A stretch of DNA of 64,000 nt, taken from positions 4,660 through 68,659 of the forward strand of contig NZ_JH594605.1 of assembly GCF_000243235.1 (NCBI RefSeq), in the 5' to 3' direction. The first letter of the stretch is position 1; each line of letters starts with the position of its first letter. Below are positions 54,852-64,000 of the stretch, piece by piece. Below the pieces are notes generated by a model that saw only the letters and a program-made list of their open reading frames with translations, did no database searches and was not told where the DNA came from. Source of the DNA: Gillisia limnaea DSM 15749 (GTDB lineage: Bacteria; Bacteroidota; Bacteroidia; Flavobacteriales; Flavobacteriaceae). Both the position numbers and the translations under genes were made by a program.

Positions 54852-55889
54852 CTAATGCTTCTTTTCGATTTTCATTACCTTTTTTTCCCATTTCCAGGCA
54901 CTTTTTAAGGCTTCATCCAAATTATATGCTGCTTTCCAGTTGAGAACTGAATTTGCCTTATTCGTATCGGCATAGGCGGCAATAACATCCCCTTCCCTCC
55001 TGTCGGCGACTTTGTAGGATAATTCCTCACCAGTAGACTTCTGAAAAGATTGGATCACTTCAAGTACTGTATTTCCTTTTCCAGTACCTAAATTAAAGAC
55101 ATCATAATTTTTTTCAGAAGAATTATCGAGTAGACGTTTCAAAGCAACTACATGAGCCTTTGCAAGATCCATCACGTGAATATAATCCCGAATACAGGTT
55201 CCATCCTTGGTTGGGTAATCATTCCCAAAAACCGAAAGTTGCTCCCTTATGCCAATAGCCGTTTGGGTGATAAAAGGCACAAGGTTTTGAGGAGTTCCTA
55301 TAGGTAATTCCCCTATTTCTGCTGAGGGATGTGCACCAATAGGATTAAAATATCTTAAGGAGATCGCTTTGAAAGCAGGATGAACTTTGCAGGTGTCTTC
55401 AATAATTTCCTCTCCTATTTGTTTGGTATTTCCATAAGGCGACATCGCTTTCTTTATAGGTGCATCTTCCTTTATAGGTAAAGTATCTGCCTGGCCATAT
55501 ACCGTACATGACGAACTGAAAATAAAGCTGGCCTGTTCCTTTTGACTTAAATGTTGTAGAATATAAATTAAACTGGATAAATTGTTTTCATAATAAAGCA
55601 AAGGGTTTTCAACACTCTCCCCTACCGCTTTTGAAGCTGCGAAATGAATTACGCCATTAATATCTGGATATTTCTCAAAAAAATTGGCCACAGCCTCTTT
55701 ATCCCTAAGATCCATATTCTCGAATTCGGGTGTTATCTGGGTTATTTTTGTAATCCCGGCAAGTACATCCAGTGATGAATTTGATAAATTATCGATTATC
55801 ACTACTTCATAGCCTTGTTCCTGTAAAGCTACCACAGTATGTGAGCCAATAAAACCGAGTCCGCCGGTTACTAATATTTTTGATTTCAT
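54852..55889 (-). CDS. galE: UDP-glucose 4-epimerase
   Basis: 345 aa extended SDR. NAD-binding GGLGFIGSHTVV, the active-site Y in MSPYGNTKQIGE (YxxxK) with Ser in FSSSCTVYG, and RYFNPIGAHPS match GalE. It interconverts UDP-glucose and UDP-galactose for surface polysaccharides. Single gene. Confidence 0.94.
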   Translation of the reverse strand: MKSKILVTGGLGFIGSHTVVALQEQGYEVVIIDNLSNSSLDVLAGITKITQITPEFENMDLRDKEAVANFFEKYPDINGVIHFAASKAVGESVENPLLYYENNLSSLIYILQHLSQKEQASFIFSSSCTVYGQADTLPIKEDAPIKKAMSPYGNTKQIGEEIIEDTCKVHPAFKAISLRYFNPIGAHPSAEIGELPIGTPQNLVPFITQTAIGIREQLSVFGNDYPTKDGTCIRDYIHVMDLAKAHVVALKRLLDNSSEKNYDVFNLGTGKGNTVLEVIQSFQKSTGEELSYKVADRREGDVIAAYADTNKANSVLNWKAAYNLDEALKSAWKWEKKVMKIEKKH

Positions 55890-56071
55890 GAATTTGTTTT
55901 CTAATTATGTGCAAATTAGGAAAAATGCTAATCCCAGGAACATTTTTTTTCTCTATTGGTATAAGAATGCTTTGTTTTAACATTACTTTATAAACCAACC
56001 TTTGATTTTAAATTTAGATTTTCTTCTTAAACACACGCTATAAAATTTACCTTTGCACAAATTTGTATACC

Positions 56072-56356
56072 ATGACCTTAAAGACAAAGATCAGCACATT
56101 TAGATGGATAAGTATCCTTGAAGGAATCTCATTTCTCGTGCTTTTATTTTTAGCTATGCCGTTAAAGTATTTTTTTGATTTACCACAGATGGTCCAAATA
56201 ATTGGAATGGCTCACGGAGTTCTTTTTCTTGCATACATTGTAGGAGCTGTTTTAATGTATTCCCCTTTAAACTGGAGACCGCAAACACTTTTAATAGCCA
56301 TTGTGTGCTCAGTAATCCCTTTTGGGCCATTTTACATAGAAAAGAAATATCTGTAG
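56072..56356 (+). CDS. DUF3817 membrane protein
   Basis: 94 aa with three hydrophobic segments; pattern FRWISILEGISFLVLLFLAMPLKYFFDLPQMVQIIGMAHGVLFLAYIVG is DUF3817. Function unknown. The ATG at 56072 is used; a TTG at 56063 is less likely. Coupled to the MscS gene (1 bp). Confidence 0.88.
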   Translation: MTLKTKISTFRWISILEGISFLVLLFLAMPLKYFFDLPQMVQIIGMAHGVLFLAYIVGAVLMYSPLNWRPQTLLIAIVCSVIPFGPFYIEKKYL

Positions 56357-56357
56357 C

Positions 56358-57647
56358 ATGAAAGAATTTATGGATTTTAAGGATATTAGTTGTTTGTTGG
56401 AGAATTATTTCCTCCAGCTTGGAATGGATCCTATACTGGCAGGTTATCTTAACCTGTTCATTAATATAACTTTGCTGGTTCTGCTCATATACATAATCAA
56501 TTATGTGCTTAGGAGATTTGTAATTGAAAGTTTTAAAACCTTCACCAACAGAACTAAAACCACCTTTGATGATTTTTTGATCAAAAGTAATTTCCCAAAG
56601 TACATAGCGCAAATTGCTCCAATAGTACTTGTTTATTATGCGGCACCCTACATTCTTGTTGACCATCTTTATTCTTTAAAGGTAGTTCTCTTTGTCCTTA
56701 ATATCTATGTTATTATTCTCATAGTTTGGATTTTTAGAAGTTTATTACGCACCGCAAAAAATTACCTGAAAACTCGGGAAGAATTTCACGACAAGCCAAT
56801 TGATAGCTATATCCAGGTTCTAATGATTTTTATATGGGTAGTAGGCCTAATGTTTATTTTTTCTGAAGTGACTGGGAAATCCGTTATTAGCTTCGCAATA
56901 TCATTGGGTGCTGCTTCGGCAATCTTATTATTGATTTTTAAGGATACCATTTTAGGTTTTGTAGCTTCTATTCAGGTTTCTGTAAATGATATTGTGAGGA
57001 TTGGAGACTGGATAACCTTCAGCAAATTTGGAGCAGATGGTACGGTAACCGAAATCAATCTTGCTACCGTAAAGGTTCAAAACTTTGATAATACGTTTAC
57101 AAATATTCCCACCTACAGCCTTATTTCAGATTCCTTTCAAAACTGGAGAGGAATGCAGGAATCCCCTGGGAGAAGAATTAAACGTTCCATATTCATCAAA
57201 CAAAATTCAGTGAAATTCCTTAATACAAAAGAATTGGAAGGATTAAAAAAAATAGGTTTAATTGCCCCTTATCTCAACCACCGTCAAAAGGAGATTGATA
57301 GTTATAATAAAAGCAACAACGTCGATAAAGCCTTGCTTATAAATGGAAGGAATCAAACGAATTTGGGGGTTTTTAGAAAGTATGTAGATAGCTATTTACA
57401 CGAACATTCTGCCGTGCACAAGGAAATGTATATAATTGTGCGTCACCAGGCTCCTACCCCGCAGGGAATTCCTCTGGAAATTTTATGCTTTAGCAGGGAT
57501 AAGCGATGGGAGAATTTTGAATATATAAGCGCCGATATTTTTGATCATATAATTTCTGCCGTACCCTATTTTAATCTTCAATTATTTGAATCCCCATCAG
57601 GCGATGATCTTAGAAATTATCTAACTCCAGAAAATTATGGTAATTAA
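56358..57647 (+). CDS. MscS-family mechanosensitive channel
   Basis: 429 aa. Several N-terminal membrane helices, then the pore-lining helix and beta domain (VISFAISLGAASAILLLIFKDTILGFVASIQVSVNDIVRIGDWITF, GADGTVTEINLATVKVQNFDNTFTNIPTYSLIS) of MscS. It opens on membrane tension to protect against hypo-osmotic shock. A long C-terminal domain (about 290-429) is unusual in detail. Downstream of DUF3817. Confidence 0.93.
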   Translation: MKEFMDFKDISCLLENYFLQLGMDPILAGYLNLFINITLLVLLIYIINYVLRRFVIESFKTFTNRTKTTFDDFLIKSNFPKYIAQIAPIVLVYYAAPYILVDHLYSLKVVLFVLNIYVIILIVWIFRSLLRTAKNYLKTREEFHDKPIDSYIQVLMIFIWVVGLMFIFSEVTGKSVISFAISLGAASAILLLIFKDTILGFVASIQVSVNDIVRIGDWITFSKFGADGTVTEINLATVKVQNFDNTFTNIPTYSLISDSFQNWRGMQESPGRRIKRSIFIKQNSVKFLNTKELEGLKKIGLIAPYLNHRQKEIDSYNKSNNVDKALLINGRNQTNLGVFRKYVDSYLHEHSAVHKEMYIIVRHQAPTPQGIPLEILCFSRDKRWENFEYISADIFDHIISAVPYFNLQLFESPSGDDLRNYLTPENYGN

Positions 57648-57856
57648 ATAAGTTTCCTTCTTGTTCATCTGTTTAAAATTATGAGGTACAGATTTTGCAA
57701 TTTTAAATTTCTTTGCGAAGCCCTGTTTTTCAAATAATTAATTGAATCCGGTATACAAGGATTTAATGAATTAATTGAAAAATTAAAAGTATGTTTGTGA
57801 TTATAAAAAATAATTTTAACCAAAAGTTTGATGCTTGAATTTTTATCTGAATCTAT

Positions 57857-58948
57857 ATGAAACTTAAAACTTTTTTACAAATTTTTGGTGTTATTGCCGT
57901 AGTGGCTACAATGGTTCCATTATTTGCTGCCGATTTCTGGTGGATTCGCATTTATGATTATTTTCATATTCAGTTAACCTTGCTAACTCTTGCTGCACTT
58001 GCTGCGTATTTTATAAGGTTCGATATTAAAAGAAAAGAGGATTATATATTCATGGGAGTGCTTTTAGCCTGTTTCTTTTACCAGCTATTAGGGATTTATC
58101 CGTATTTACCACACAAAAATTATATAGTTGGGGACGCTTCTCCAGGCCAAACTGAAAATAATTTAATATGGCTATATGCGGCCAATGTCCTTCAGAAAAA
58201 TACAGATCCAAGTCTATTGATTAAGGAAATTGAACAAAAAGATCCGGATGTTTTATTATTAACCGAAACAGACCTGAGATGGAAAAATGACCTTTCGCAA
58301 GCAGTGTCTGGTTATCCTTATAAAGTTGAAGTTCCACTTGGTAATACCTATGGAATGTTATTGTATTCGAAATTGGAAATGTTGGATCCAAAAATCCGCT
58401 ATCTCGTAGATGATAGCATCCCATCCATACATACTACGTTAAGATTGAGGTCTGGAAATTTGGTGAAATTTCACGCAATCCACCCTACTCCACCTATGCC
58501 ACAGCACAATCCCTCTTCTTCAGATAGGGATGCTGAAATGATGATTGTCGCAAAAATGGCGATGGACTCTGACTTACCGGTAATTGTTGCCGGAGATTTT
58601 AACGATGTTGCCTGGTCTGGAACCACATCTCTATTTGCGAATGTCGGTGGATTACTCGACACAAGGGTAGGTCGTGGATTTTATAATTCCTTTGATGCTA
58701 CAAGTTTTTTAATGCGCTGGCCTTTGGATCATTTTTTTGTGACCGAAGAATTTAGAGTTAAACAAATTAATTTAGGAAATGATATAGGATCCGATCATTC
58801 TCCATTGGAAATTATCTTAAGTCTGGAACCTGAATTAGCCGAAGAACAAAGACCTAAACCTGCTTCTAAAGATCAAATTAAACGCGCAGATGAACAAATT
58901 AAAGTTGCCAGGGAAAAACAGGAAGAAAAGAAAAAAAATGGGGAATGA
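57857..58948 (+). CDS. Endonuclease/exonuclease/phosphatase-family protein, membrane-anchored
   Basis: 363 aa. Three N-terminal membrane helices (about 1-80), then an EEP domain with DVLLLTETDLRW, HAIHPTPP, GDFNDVAWS and GSDHSPLEI as catalytic residues. A Lys/Glu-rich tail follows (about 330-363). It would hydrolyse a phosphoester outside the membrane; the substrate is unknown. Confidence 0.88.
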   Translation: MKLKTFLQIFGVIAVVATMVPLFAADFWWIRIYDYFHIQLTLLTLAALAAYFIRFDIKRKEDYIFMGVLLACFFYQLLGIYPYLPHKNYIVGDASPGQTENNLIWLYAANVLQKNTDPSLLIKEIEQKDPDVLLLTETDLRWKNDLSQAVSGYPYKVEVPLGNTYGMLLYSKLEMLDPKIRYLVDDSIPSIHTTLRLRSGNLVKFHAIHPTPPMPQHNPSSSDRDAEMMIVAKMAMDSDLPVIVAGDFNDVAWSGTTSLFANVGGLLDTRVGRGFYNSFDATSFLMRWPLDHFFVTEEFRVKQINLGNDIGSDHSPLEIILSLEPELAEEQRPKPASKDQIKRADEQIKVAREKQEEKKKNGE

Positions 58949-59113
58949 TGACTTTCCATATTGTTATAGATTAAACCCTATGACAGCCTTGACCCGTTTA
59001 AATCTAATCTACCAATGGATTTAATTTCCCGATACCCGCCCGTCTAGTTCTTTAAGGATTTTGAATGTTTTTCCTTTTTATATTACTCGTCCACTTGGTC
59101 CGTGAAAATTGAT

Positions 59114-59527
59114 CTACAATAAAGTTATTGCTGCCTTTATAATTTCAGCATGATCAAATGCTAATTCAGGAATATCATCTATGGAGAACCATTGGGCATC
59201 TTCGGCATCATCTCCGCCTTTTACTTCACTGGGATTATTTATTTTTCCTGCAAAAGCTACAGAAATCGTCCTACCGCGTGGATCTCTTCCTAAAGCTCCA
59301 AAAGCGCCAACTTGTTGAAGCTTTTCCATGCTAAGACCTGTTTCTTCCTTTAGTTCCCGCAATGCTCCTGTTTCTAGAGCTTCATCCACTTCCAGAAAAC
59401 CTCCAGGAAGAGACCACTGGTTTTTAAAAGGGTCATTTTTCCGCCGAATCAATAATAATTCATATCCATTCCGGACTTCTTTAAAAATGACCGAATCTAC
59501 CGTAACTGCTATATTTTGATCTCTCAT
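59114..59527 (-). CDS. NUDIX hydrolase
   Basis: 137 aa. A Nudix box starting at G43 (GFLEVDEALETGALRELKEE, then TGL) fits GX5EX7REUXEEXGU exactly. An ADP-ribose or nucleotide pyrophosphatase-like role is likely; substrate unknown. Single gene. Confidence 0.92.
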   Translation of the reverse strand: MRDQNIAVTVDSVIFKEVRNGYELLLIRRKNDPFKNQWSLPGGFLEVDEALETGALRELKEETGLSMEKLQQVGAFGALGRDPRGRTISVAFAGKINNPSEVKGGDDAEDAQWFSIDDIPELAFDHAEIIKAAITLL

Positions 59528-59671
59528 ATAAATTATTTAGTGTATTTTTAAATGCCACCTTTAGGTCTAAATCCCAGATGGCCATTCGGCCTGAAGCTTT
59601 CTTCCTGAATTATACTGATTGAAACTCCAATGTAATTGATTATTTACCAATTTTAATTGATCTTCTTGAAA

Positions 59672-61024
59672 CTATTTGAAATAGACCGTTTTTATATTCA
59701 CAAATTCCCTGATTCCCTGAATGGAAAGCTCCCTTCCATAACCAGATGCTTTAGTTCCTCCAAAAGGTAACCTGGGATCGCTTTTAACCAATTCATTGAT
59801 AAAAACCGCTCCGTCTTCAAATTCCGGTACCAGGTCTTCAATATGTTTAATATCTCGGGTAAAAACAGAAACACCTAATCCAAAACTGGAGGTATTAACC
59901 AGCTGTATTGCTTCTTTCTCATTCTTAAAAGTGGTTACAGAAAGTACCGGACCAAAAGTTTCTTCTTTAAAAACAGCCATATTTGGTGTAACTCCGGTAA
60001 TTATGGTAGGTTCAAAGTAAGTTCCGGTTCGCTTCCCTCCTAAAATAATTTTGGCTCCTGCTTTCACCGATTGCTGTACCTGATCTTCCAAATCCTTTGC
60101 CAAATCCTCCCGCGCCATCACGCCTATAAAAGTATCTTTATCCATTGGATCGCCACTTTTTAGTTCCCTTGCCTGTTTTAAAAACAGTTCTAAAAACTTT
60201 TCGGCAATAGATTCGTCCAGGATAAGCCGTTTTCCGGCGATACAACTTTGTCCTGTATTTTGAAAACGCGCCTGAATACAGGTTTTTACGGTTTCCTCAA
60301 TGTTTGCATCTTTAAAAACAACAAGCGCATTACTGCCACCCAGTTCAAGAACAGATTTCTTAATCTCTTCTCCAGCAACCGATGCTACATCACTACCGGC
60401 AGAATTGCTTCCGGTTAGAGTTACTGCCTTCACCCTTTTATCCCGGATAATTGATTCTACTTTATCACTACCTACGGGAATATTTTGGAAACATCCCTTT
60501 GGAAATCCGGCTTTTTCAAAGATCTTTTGAATGTTATTTGCAGATTGCATCACATTGCTGGCGTGTTTTAAAACACCAATATTTCCGGCCATAAGTGCAG
60601 GTGCGGCAAACCTAAATACCTGCCAAAATGGATAGTTCCAGGGCATTACCGCCAGGACAACCCCAATAGGTTCATAGGAAATATAGCTTTTTTGTGCGTC
60701 GGTTTTGACATTTTCAGCAGCCAGGTGTTTTTCGGCGTTTTCAGCATAATATTCACAAACCCAGGCACATTTTTCAACCTCTGCAATCGACTGGGAGATG
60801 GGTTTTCCCATTTCTTTTGTGATAGTTTCGGCATATTCCTGTTTATTGGAAATCAATTCCCTAGCTGCATTTTTCATCAGGTCAGCACGATGCTTGAAAT
60901 CTGTCTTTTTCCAGGTTTCAAATCTTTTCGAGGCAGCCTCAAGTATTGTGTCTATTTCGGTTTTAGTGGATTCTTTAAGGCGTGCAACTTCTTCTCCGGT
61001 ATATGGATTTCTTGATATGATCAT
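59672..61024 (-). CDS. NAD(P)-dependent succinate-semialdehyde-type aldehyde dehydrogenase
   Basis: 450 aa. Catalytic C261 in NTGQSCIAGKRL, general base E227 in LELGGSN, and EETFGPVLSV near residue 355. The short N-terminus and KEMGKPISQSIAEVEKCAW are typical of succinate-semialdehyde dehydrogenases. Substrate inferred from family, not proven. Confidence 0.9.
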   Translation of the reverse strand: MIISRNPYTGEEVARLKESTKTEIDTILEAASKRFETWKKTDFKHRADLMKNAARELISNKQEYAETITKEMGKPISQSIAEVEKCAWVCEYYAENAEKHLAAENVKTDAQKSYISYEPIGVVLAVMPWNYPFWQVFRFAAPALMAGNIGVLKHASNVMQSANNIQKIFEKAGFPKGCFQNIPVGSDKVESIIRDKRVKAVTLTGSNSAGSDVASVAGEEIKKSVLELGGSNALVVFKDANIEETVKTCIQARFQNTGQSCIAGKRLILDESIAEKFLELFLKQARELKSGDPMDKDTFIGVMAREDLAKDLEDQVQQSVKAGAKIILGGKRTGTYFEPTIITGVTPNMAVFKEETFGPVLSVTTFKNEKEAIQLVNTSSFGLGVSVFTRDIKHIEDLVPEFEDGAVFINELVKSDPRLPFGGTKASGYGRELSIQGIREFVNIKTVYFK

Positions 61025-61189
61025 ACTTTAAATGCTATTTTTCTCTAAGATAAAAATATAAGGACAAAGGCATCGGGCGATTAAGACGACTTTAACGCTA
61101 TAAAAATTGTTCATAATTGGTTTAAAAGTTGTGAGGAGGCAATAGATTATCGGTTGAATAATTAATTAATTTTAGAAAAACACAACGAC

Positions 61190-61597
61190 ATGAACCAGCG
61201 AGATAAAGATTTAGTTCGACTAAGACCAGAGATTCCTTCGGCCAAAGTTTCAGAAAACATGAGCCGGGATGAGCAGTTTCAAAATAAAACGCTTCGTCCC
61301 GTTGCCAAACTGCAAAATGATCTTTTGATAGAAGTATTCAAAAATTATATCAAAAAACACAAAAATGCATTTTATTCTTTTTCAGTAGAGAAAAAATTCA
61401 CGTTTGTGGAAAATGCAATTCAAAAAGATATCAAATTTAGAAATAGCCTGAAAGGAATTATCATAGGTCAGTTTTCTATTGAAGAATATCTGGTTTACGT
61501 TGAAAATTCTTCAGCATTAAACAAACGAATGATGAATATTGTAAAGGAACGAATGTTCAGCAATATTCAGTTATTGGAAAATGAAATGGCGTACTAG
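61190..61597 (+). CDS. Conserved small helical protein, 135 aa
   Basis: Mostly helical, basic (QRDKDLVRLRPEIPSAKVSENMSRDEQFQNKTLRP; KNYIKKHKNAFYSFSVEKKFTFVENAIQKD). Flavobacterial in style; function unknown. Its 3' end overlaps the convergent DUF3307 gene by 27 bp. Confidence 0.7.
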   Translation: MNQRDKDLVRLRPEIPSAKVSENMSRDEQFQNKTLRPVAKLQNDLLIEVFKNYIKKHKNAFYSFSVEKKFTFVENAIQKDIKFRNSLKGIIIGQFSIEEYLVYVENSSALNKRMMNIVKERMFSNIQLLENEMAY

Positions 61598-62305
61598 CAA
61601 TCCCAAAATTATTGTTATTGCAAAGCTCATTAGTGTTCCTATAAGCACATATTCGGTTTGTTTACGGGCCCCGGTTTCAGATTTATCACTAAATCTTAAA
61701 ATAGATTTTGCAGCGATAAGGAATCCTATGGCTGAAAAATTACTGGTGAGTATAAAAGTAAGGACCAGGATACGCTCAAAAATCCCAATATATCTTCCTG
61801 CGGCTTCAAGGCTGTTTTTTTGATTCGAAGGTTCAATTTGGGTGTGCCAGCGTTTTGTGGCTTTTCCTATTAAAAATCCAACCGGGAATATCACGATAAG
61901 ATATGCTCCTGCTATCAATAGAAAGGACGGGGAATTGATTAACCAACTTAGCGCGGGAAGTACCATCCCAAATCCCTGGATTAAATAGAGCCAGGCCACC
62001 AAAATAATGATAAGGTGAAATAATTGATCCAATAAAAAGTATTTTAAGTTATCATTTAACTTATTCACTTTCCATAAATCTATAAGATAGTGAGTGATAC
62101 TGATAAAAAAGGCTACATACCACCATTTCAGTTCCTGCAGGAACAAATAAGTAAGCATTCCTGCGATTAAGGCGTGAATGATAAGATAATAGGACTTTCC
62201 ACGGTGTTTTCGTTTATGTTGAATCCACCGGGTTGGCTGAAGCACAAAATCTGTAAGGAGGTGTGCCAGGAAAAGCTGTAATAAAATAAGAAAATTAACT
62301 TCCAT
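61571..62305 (-). CDS. DUF3307 membrane protein
   Basis: 244 aa, multi-helix. The N-terminal LFLAHLLTDFVLQPTRWIQHKRKHRGKSYYLIIHALIAG is the DUF3307 signature. It occurs in operons with SatD-like regulators, as here (11-bp overlap). Function unknown. Confidence 0.9.
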   Translation of the reverse strand: MEVNFLILLQLFLAHLLTDFVLQPTRWIQHKRKHRGKSYYLIIHALIAGMLTYLFLQELKWWYVAFFISITHYLIDLWKVNKLNDNLKYFLLDQLFHLIIILVAWLYLIQGFGMVLPALSWLINSPSFLLIAGAYLIVIFPVGFLIGKATKRWHTQIEPSNQKNSLEAAGRYIGIFERILVLTFILTSNFSAIGFLIAAKSILRFSDKSETGARKQTEYVLIGTLMSFAITIILGLLVRHFIFQ

Positions 62306-62966
62306 TAAAATGAGTCTTTATAACCTGATGGTACCGTTGTAATAATCCCGAAACTGCTTCCCAGCCGGCGGCTTTTTTACGCTGGTTTATGGCAGATTGG
62401 CTAACTTCTAAAATTTCGGCCACTTCCCGTTCTTTTAGCCCTCTTAGCAAATAATAAACAACTTCAGCTGAAGCGGTGCTCCATTTATCGGTAATGGTGT
62501 CTAAAAGAAGAAAAGCCGTATTAAATTCCTGGTTGATGTTTTCATCGATTGTTTTTAATCGGGTCTTTCTGTTCTCCGTTTTCATTTCATCCAGAGTACG
62601 ACCTGAAAATTGAAAAGCCTGACCATTGGATTCCTCAATGGCCTCCCGCTCAAGTTCCTGCATTCCTATTCCTATCGCTATTTTGAAATCGGCTATTTTT
62701 GAATATGCCTTGTTTTTACGGGTTTCTTTTAAATGGATTCGGTTTATGGCAGCTTTTATCTGGATGACTATTTTTAATGCTTCTTCTGGTTGATGTACCA
62801 CTCCCTGAAAACTATCTCCCCGATAAATTTTGAAACGTATGTTTTGCTCCCCATATTCGAGGGTTATGGTTTTAAATTCTTCCTTCAGAGAATTTAAAAC
62901 TTTTTCCAAAATCTCCTCTTTATATAAGGAAGAATCTACAAGATCTGCCGTTAATACTGCTACCAT
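62295..62966 (-). CDS. SatD-family regulator
   Basis: 223 aa. The N-terminal part (VAVLTADLVDSSLYKEEILEKVLNSL) and the C-terminal HTH (LKEREVAEILEVSQSAINQRKKAAGWEAV) match SatD-like proteins. It likely regulates itself through the three boxes between it and the divergent gene. Coupled to DUF3307. Confidence 0.88.
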   Translation of the reverse strand: MVAVLTADLVDSSLYKEEILEKVLNSLKEEFKTITLEYGEQNIRFKIYRGDSFQGVVHQPEEALKIVIQIKAAINRIHLKETRKNKAYSKIADFKIAIGIGMQELEREAIEESNGQAFQFSGRTLDEMKTENRKTRLKTIDENINQEFNTAFLLLDTITDKWSTASAEVVYYLLRGLKEREVAEILEVSQSAINQRKKAAGWEAVSGLLQRYHQVIKTHFNGS

Positions 62967-62988
62967 AATTCAAATATAACAAATTATA

Positions 62989-63062
62989 TTAGTCTAAAAC
63001 CTTATAAACCTATAAAATTAGTCTATAGACTTATATTTATATATTATAAGCTTATAGACTTA
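62989..63062. promoter_or_regulatory. Three operator-like boxes at exact 29-bp spacing
   Basis: TTAGTCTATAGACTTA (63018), TAAGCTTATAGACTTA (63047) and a diverged TTAGTCTAAAACCTTA (62989) are near-palindromes, starts separated by 29 bp each. They lie between the SatD gene and the divergent GreA-like gene. Likely binding sites for the SatD HTH protein. Confidence 0.6.
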
Positions 63063-63183
63063 TGTGAGCATGCTATCAAAAATACAGGTAACTATTAAAA
63101 ATTTGCAAAATTTTCTTTTAACCGAAAACAGAAAAGTATCTTTAATTTTAAAGAGGATAAAAACCTTAAAAAGAAAACATACT

Positions 63184-63636
63184 ATGATACCAAACCGGAA
63201 AACGCTTTTCATCAAATGCCTTGAGGAAATAAATAAAAAGATAAAAACATATAAGGACAAAATGGATGCTGTGAAAGAATCCATGGAAGCCAACGATGTA
63301 CATACAGATTATGATGAGGAAGGAAACAAAGGCCAGTTGCTGGGTGATTTTGAAAAATATGCCAGATACCTAGATAATGCTCAAAAAATGAAAGAAAAGC
63401 TCAACAGTGTGGATAGGGAGCATTTTAGTGAACACATACAATTTGGGAGTGTTATAGAAACCAAAGACAGCTATTATTTTATAGCCACAGCCCTGGGCGA
63501 TATAATTTTAGAGGATGGAGGTAAAGTTCATGTGATATCTACAGAAGCTCCTATTTTTGCTGAATTGAAGGGAAAAAAGAAAGGGGACACTTTTAAATTA
63601 AACGGAAAGGATATTGAGATCCTGGATATTCACTAA
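63184..63636 (+). CDS. GreA/GreB-like C-terminal-domain protein
   Basis: 150 aa. An N-terminal helical part (RKTLFIKCLEEINKKIKTYKDKMDAVKESMEAND) and a C-terminal FKBP-like domain of transcript-cleavage factors (IQFGSVIETKDSYYFIATALGDIILEDGGKVHVISTEAPIFAELKGKKKGDTFKLNG). It may bind the RNA polymerase secondary channel. The ATG at 63184 fits the family; a GTG at 63064 would add 40 residues. Confidence 0.78.
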   Translation: MIPNRKTLFIKCLEEINKKIKTYKDKMDAVKESMEANDVHTDYDEEGNKGQLLGDFEKYARYLDNAQKMKEKLNSVDREHFSEHIQFGSVIETKDSYYFIATALGDIILEDGGKVHVISTEAPIFAELKGKKKGDTFKLNGKDIEILDIH

Positions 63637-63687
63637 AATAATTTGTGTATTTAGCGCTAAATTTTTACCAATTATAGGATTTAAATT

Positions 63688-64000
63688 TTAAGAATACTCA
63701 ATTTTTAGAATCTCCAGTTGCTGAATTTCTCCCCCCATATTAAATTGTGCAACCTCTCCAATTTTTTTTCCGGTAAGGGCGATTGCTAAGGGAGCCACAA
63801 AAGCGATTTTATTCTCCTTGATAGTAGCTTCATCTACTCCAACCAGCTGAAATTTTTGGATTGATCCATTTTGTTTTCCGTCTAAAAACTTAAAACTGAC
63901 TTTTGCACCAAAGCGAACTTTGTCTCTGGATTGTTCCAAAGGCTTTAAAATACGGGCATTGCCTATTCTTTCATTCAGTAAGTTTAAACTGCCTGTCAAT
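63688..64000 (-). CDS. GreA/GreB-family protein, partial
   Basis: C-terminal 104 codons or so, running off the right edge. RFGAKVSFKFLDGKQNGSIQKFQLVGVDEATIKENKIAFVAPLAIALTGKKIGEVAQF is the GreA/GreB C-terminal domain. The true start is outside the window. Confidence 0.8.
   Translation of the reverse strand, partial: LTGSLNLLNERIGNARILKPLEQSRDKVRFGAKVSFKFLDGKQNGSIQKFQLVGVDEATIKENKIAFVAPLAIALTGKKIGEVAQFNMGGEIQQLEILKIEYS

Noticed and set aside
1-64000. tRNA or rRNA genes
   Set aside because: No T-loop GGTTCGANTCC with a matching acceptor stem and no rRNA-like conserved stretch was noticed on either strand. Scanning by eye could miss a divergent tRNA.

Overview
Organism. The window is a low-GC chromosomal stretch from a member of the Bacteroidota, most likely a marine Flavobacteriaceae (Gramella/Salegentibacter-like). 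Reasons: a secreted protein with a type IX secretion sorting tail, a TTG...TAnnTTTG promoter in front of rpsF, a flavobacterial-type 6S RNA after zapA, small Bacteroidota-specific membrane proteins (DUF2752, CCC-motif), SatD, DUF3307, and a type III polyketide cluster of the flavobacterial layout.

Layout. (1) 1-15350 is an accessory region that reads as the distal part of an integron-like gene cassette array. About 130-bp imperfect palindromes (VCR-like attC sites) lie between short plus-strand cassettes. In eight of ten cassettes the first bases after GTT are the complement, exact or nearly so, of the R'' box at the other end of the same cassette, which is the signature of circular cassette integration. 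Cargo: a Crp/DinB pair, four toxin-antitoxin modules (two with broken toxins), a DUF6624-like lipoprotein, small membrane proteins, an S41 protease and one non-coding repeat cassette. Three copies of an IS1182-like element, all with frameshifted transposase genes, sit at the same base of three attC sites, and an IS91-like HUH transposase plus tyrosine recombinase occupies another cassette. No integron integrase is in the window; by polarity it would lie to the left. (2) 15350-38280 is core genome: DUF1622, rny, 6S RNA, zapA, an M23 peptidase, a cysteine desulfurase, a Smr protein, a T9SS cargo protein, hisS, an ABC permease, rpsF-rpsR-rplI, a LytTR regulator, priA, a dipeptidase, and a VTT/SdiA-regulated pair. 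(3) 38285-38966 holds four tandem very small basic peptides (39, 38, 38 and 45 aa), closed by a strong terminator. (4) 39121-44362: class A PBP, hibernation factor, and several small proteins of unclear role. (5) 44449-50832 is an eight-gene minus-strand cluster: PPTase, ACP, ketosynthase, dehydratase, SDR reductase, type III PKS, methyltransferase and FAD oxidoreductase. (6) 50861-64000: OmpA-like and lipocalin-like envelope proteins, DUF1328/DUF1206/YqaE membrane proteins, DEAD helicase, galE, MscS, EEP hydrolase, NUDIX, aldehyde dehydrogenase, and a SatD/GreA-like divergent pair with three operator-like boxes spaced exactly 29 bp apart.

How it works together. The cassette array is a reservoir of addiction modules and envelope or stress genes and is itself targeted by a site-specific IS. 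The type III PKS cluster carries its own acyl carrier, priming and elongation enzymes, so it probably builds a dedicated acyl starter that the PKS extends and that the methyltransferase and FAD enzyme tailor. Most of the rest is ordinary flavobacterial housekeeping.
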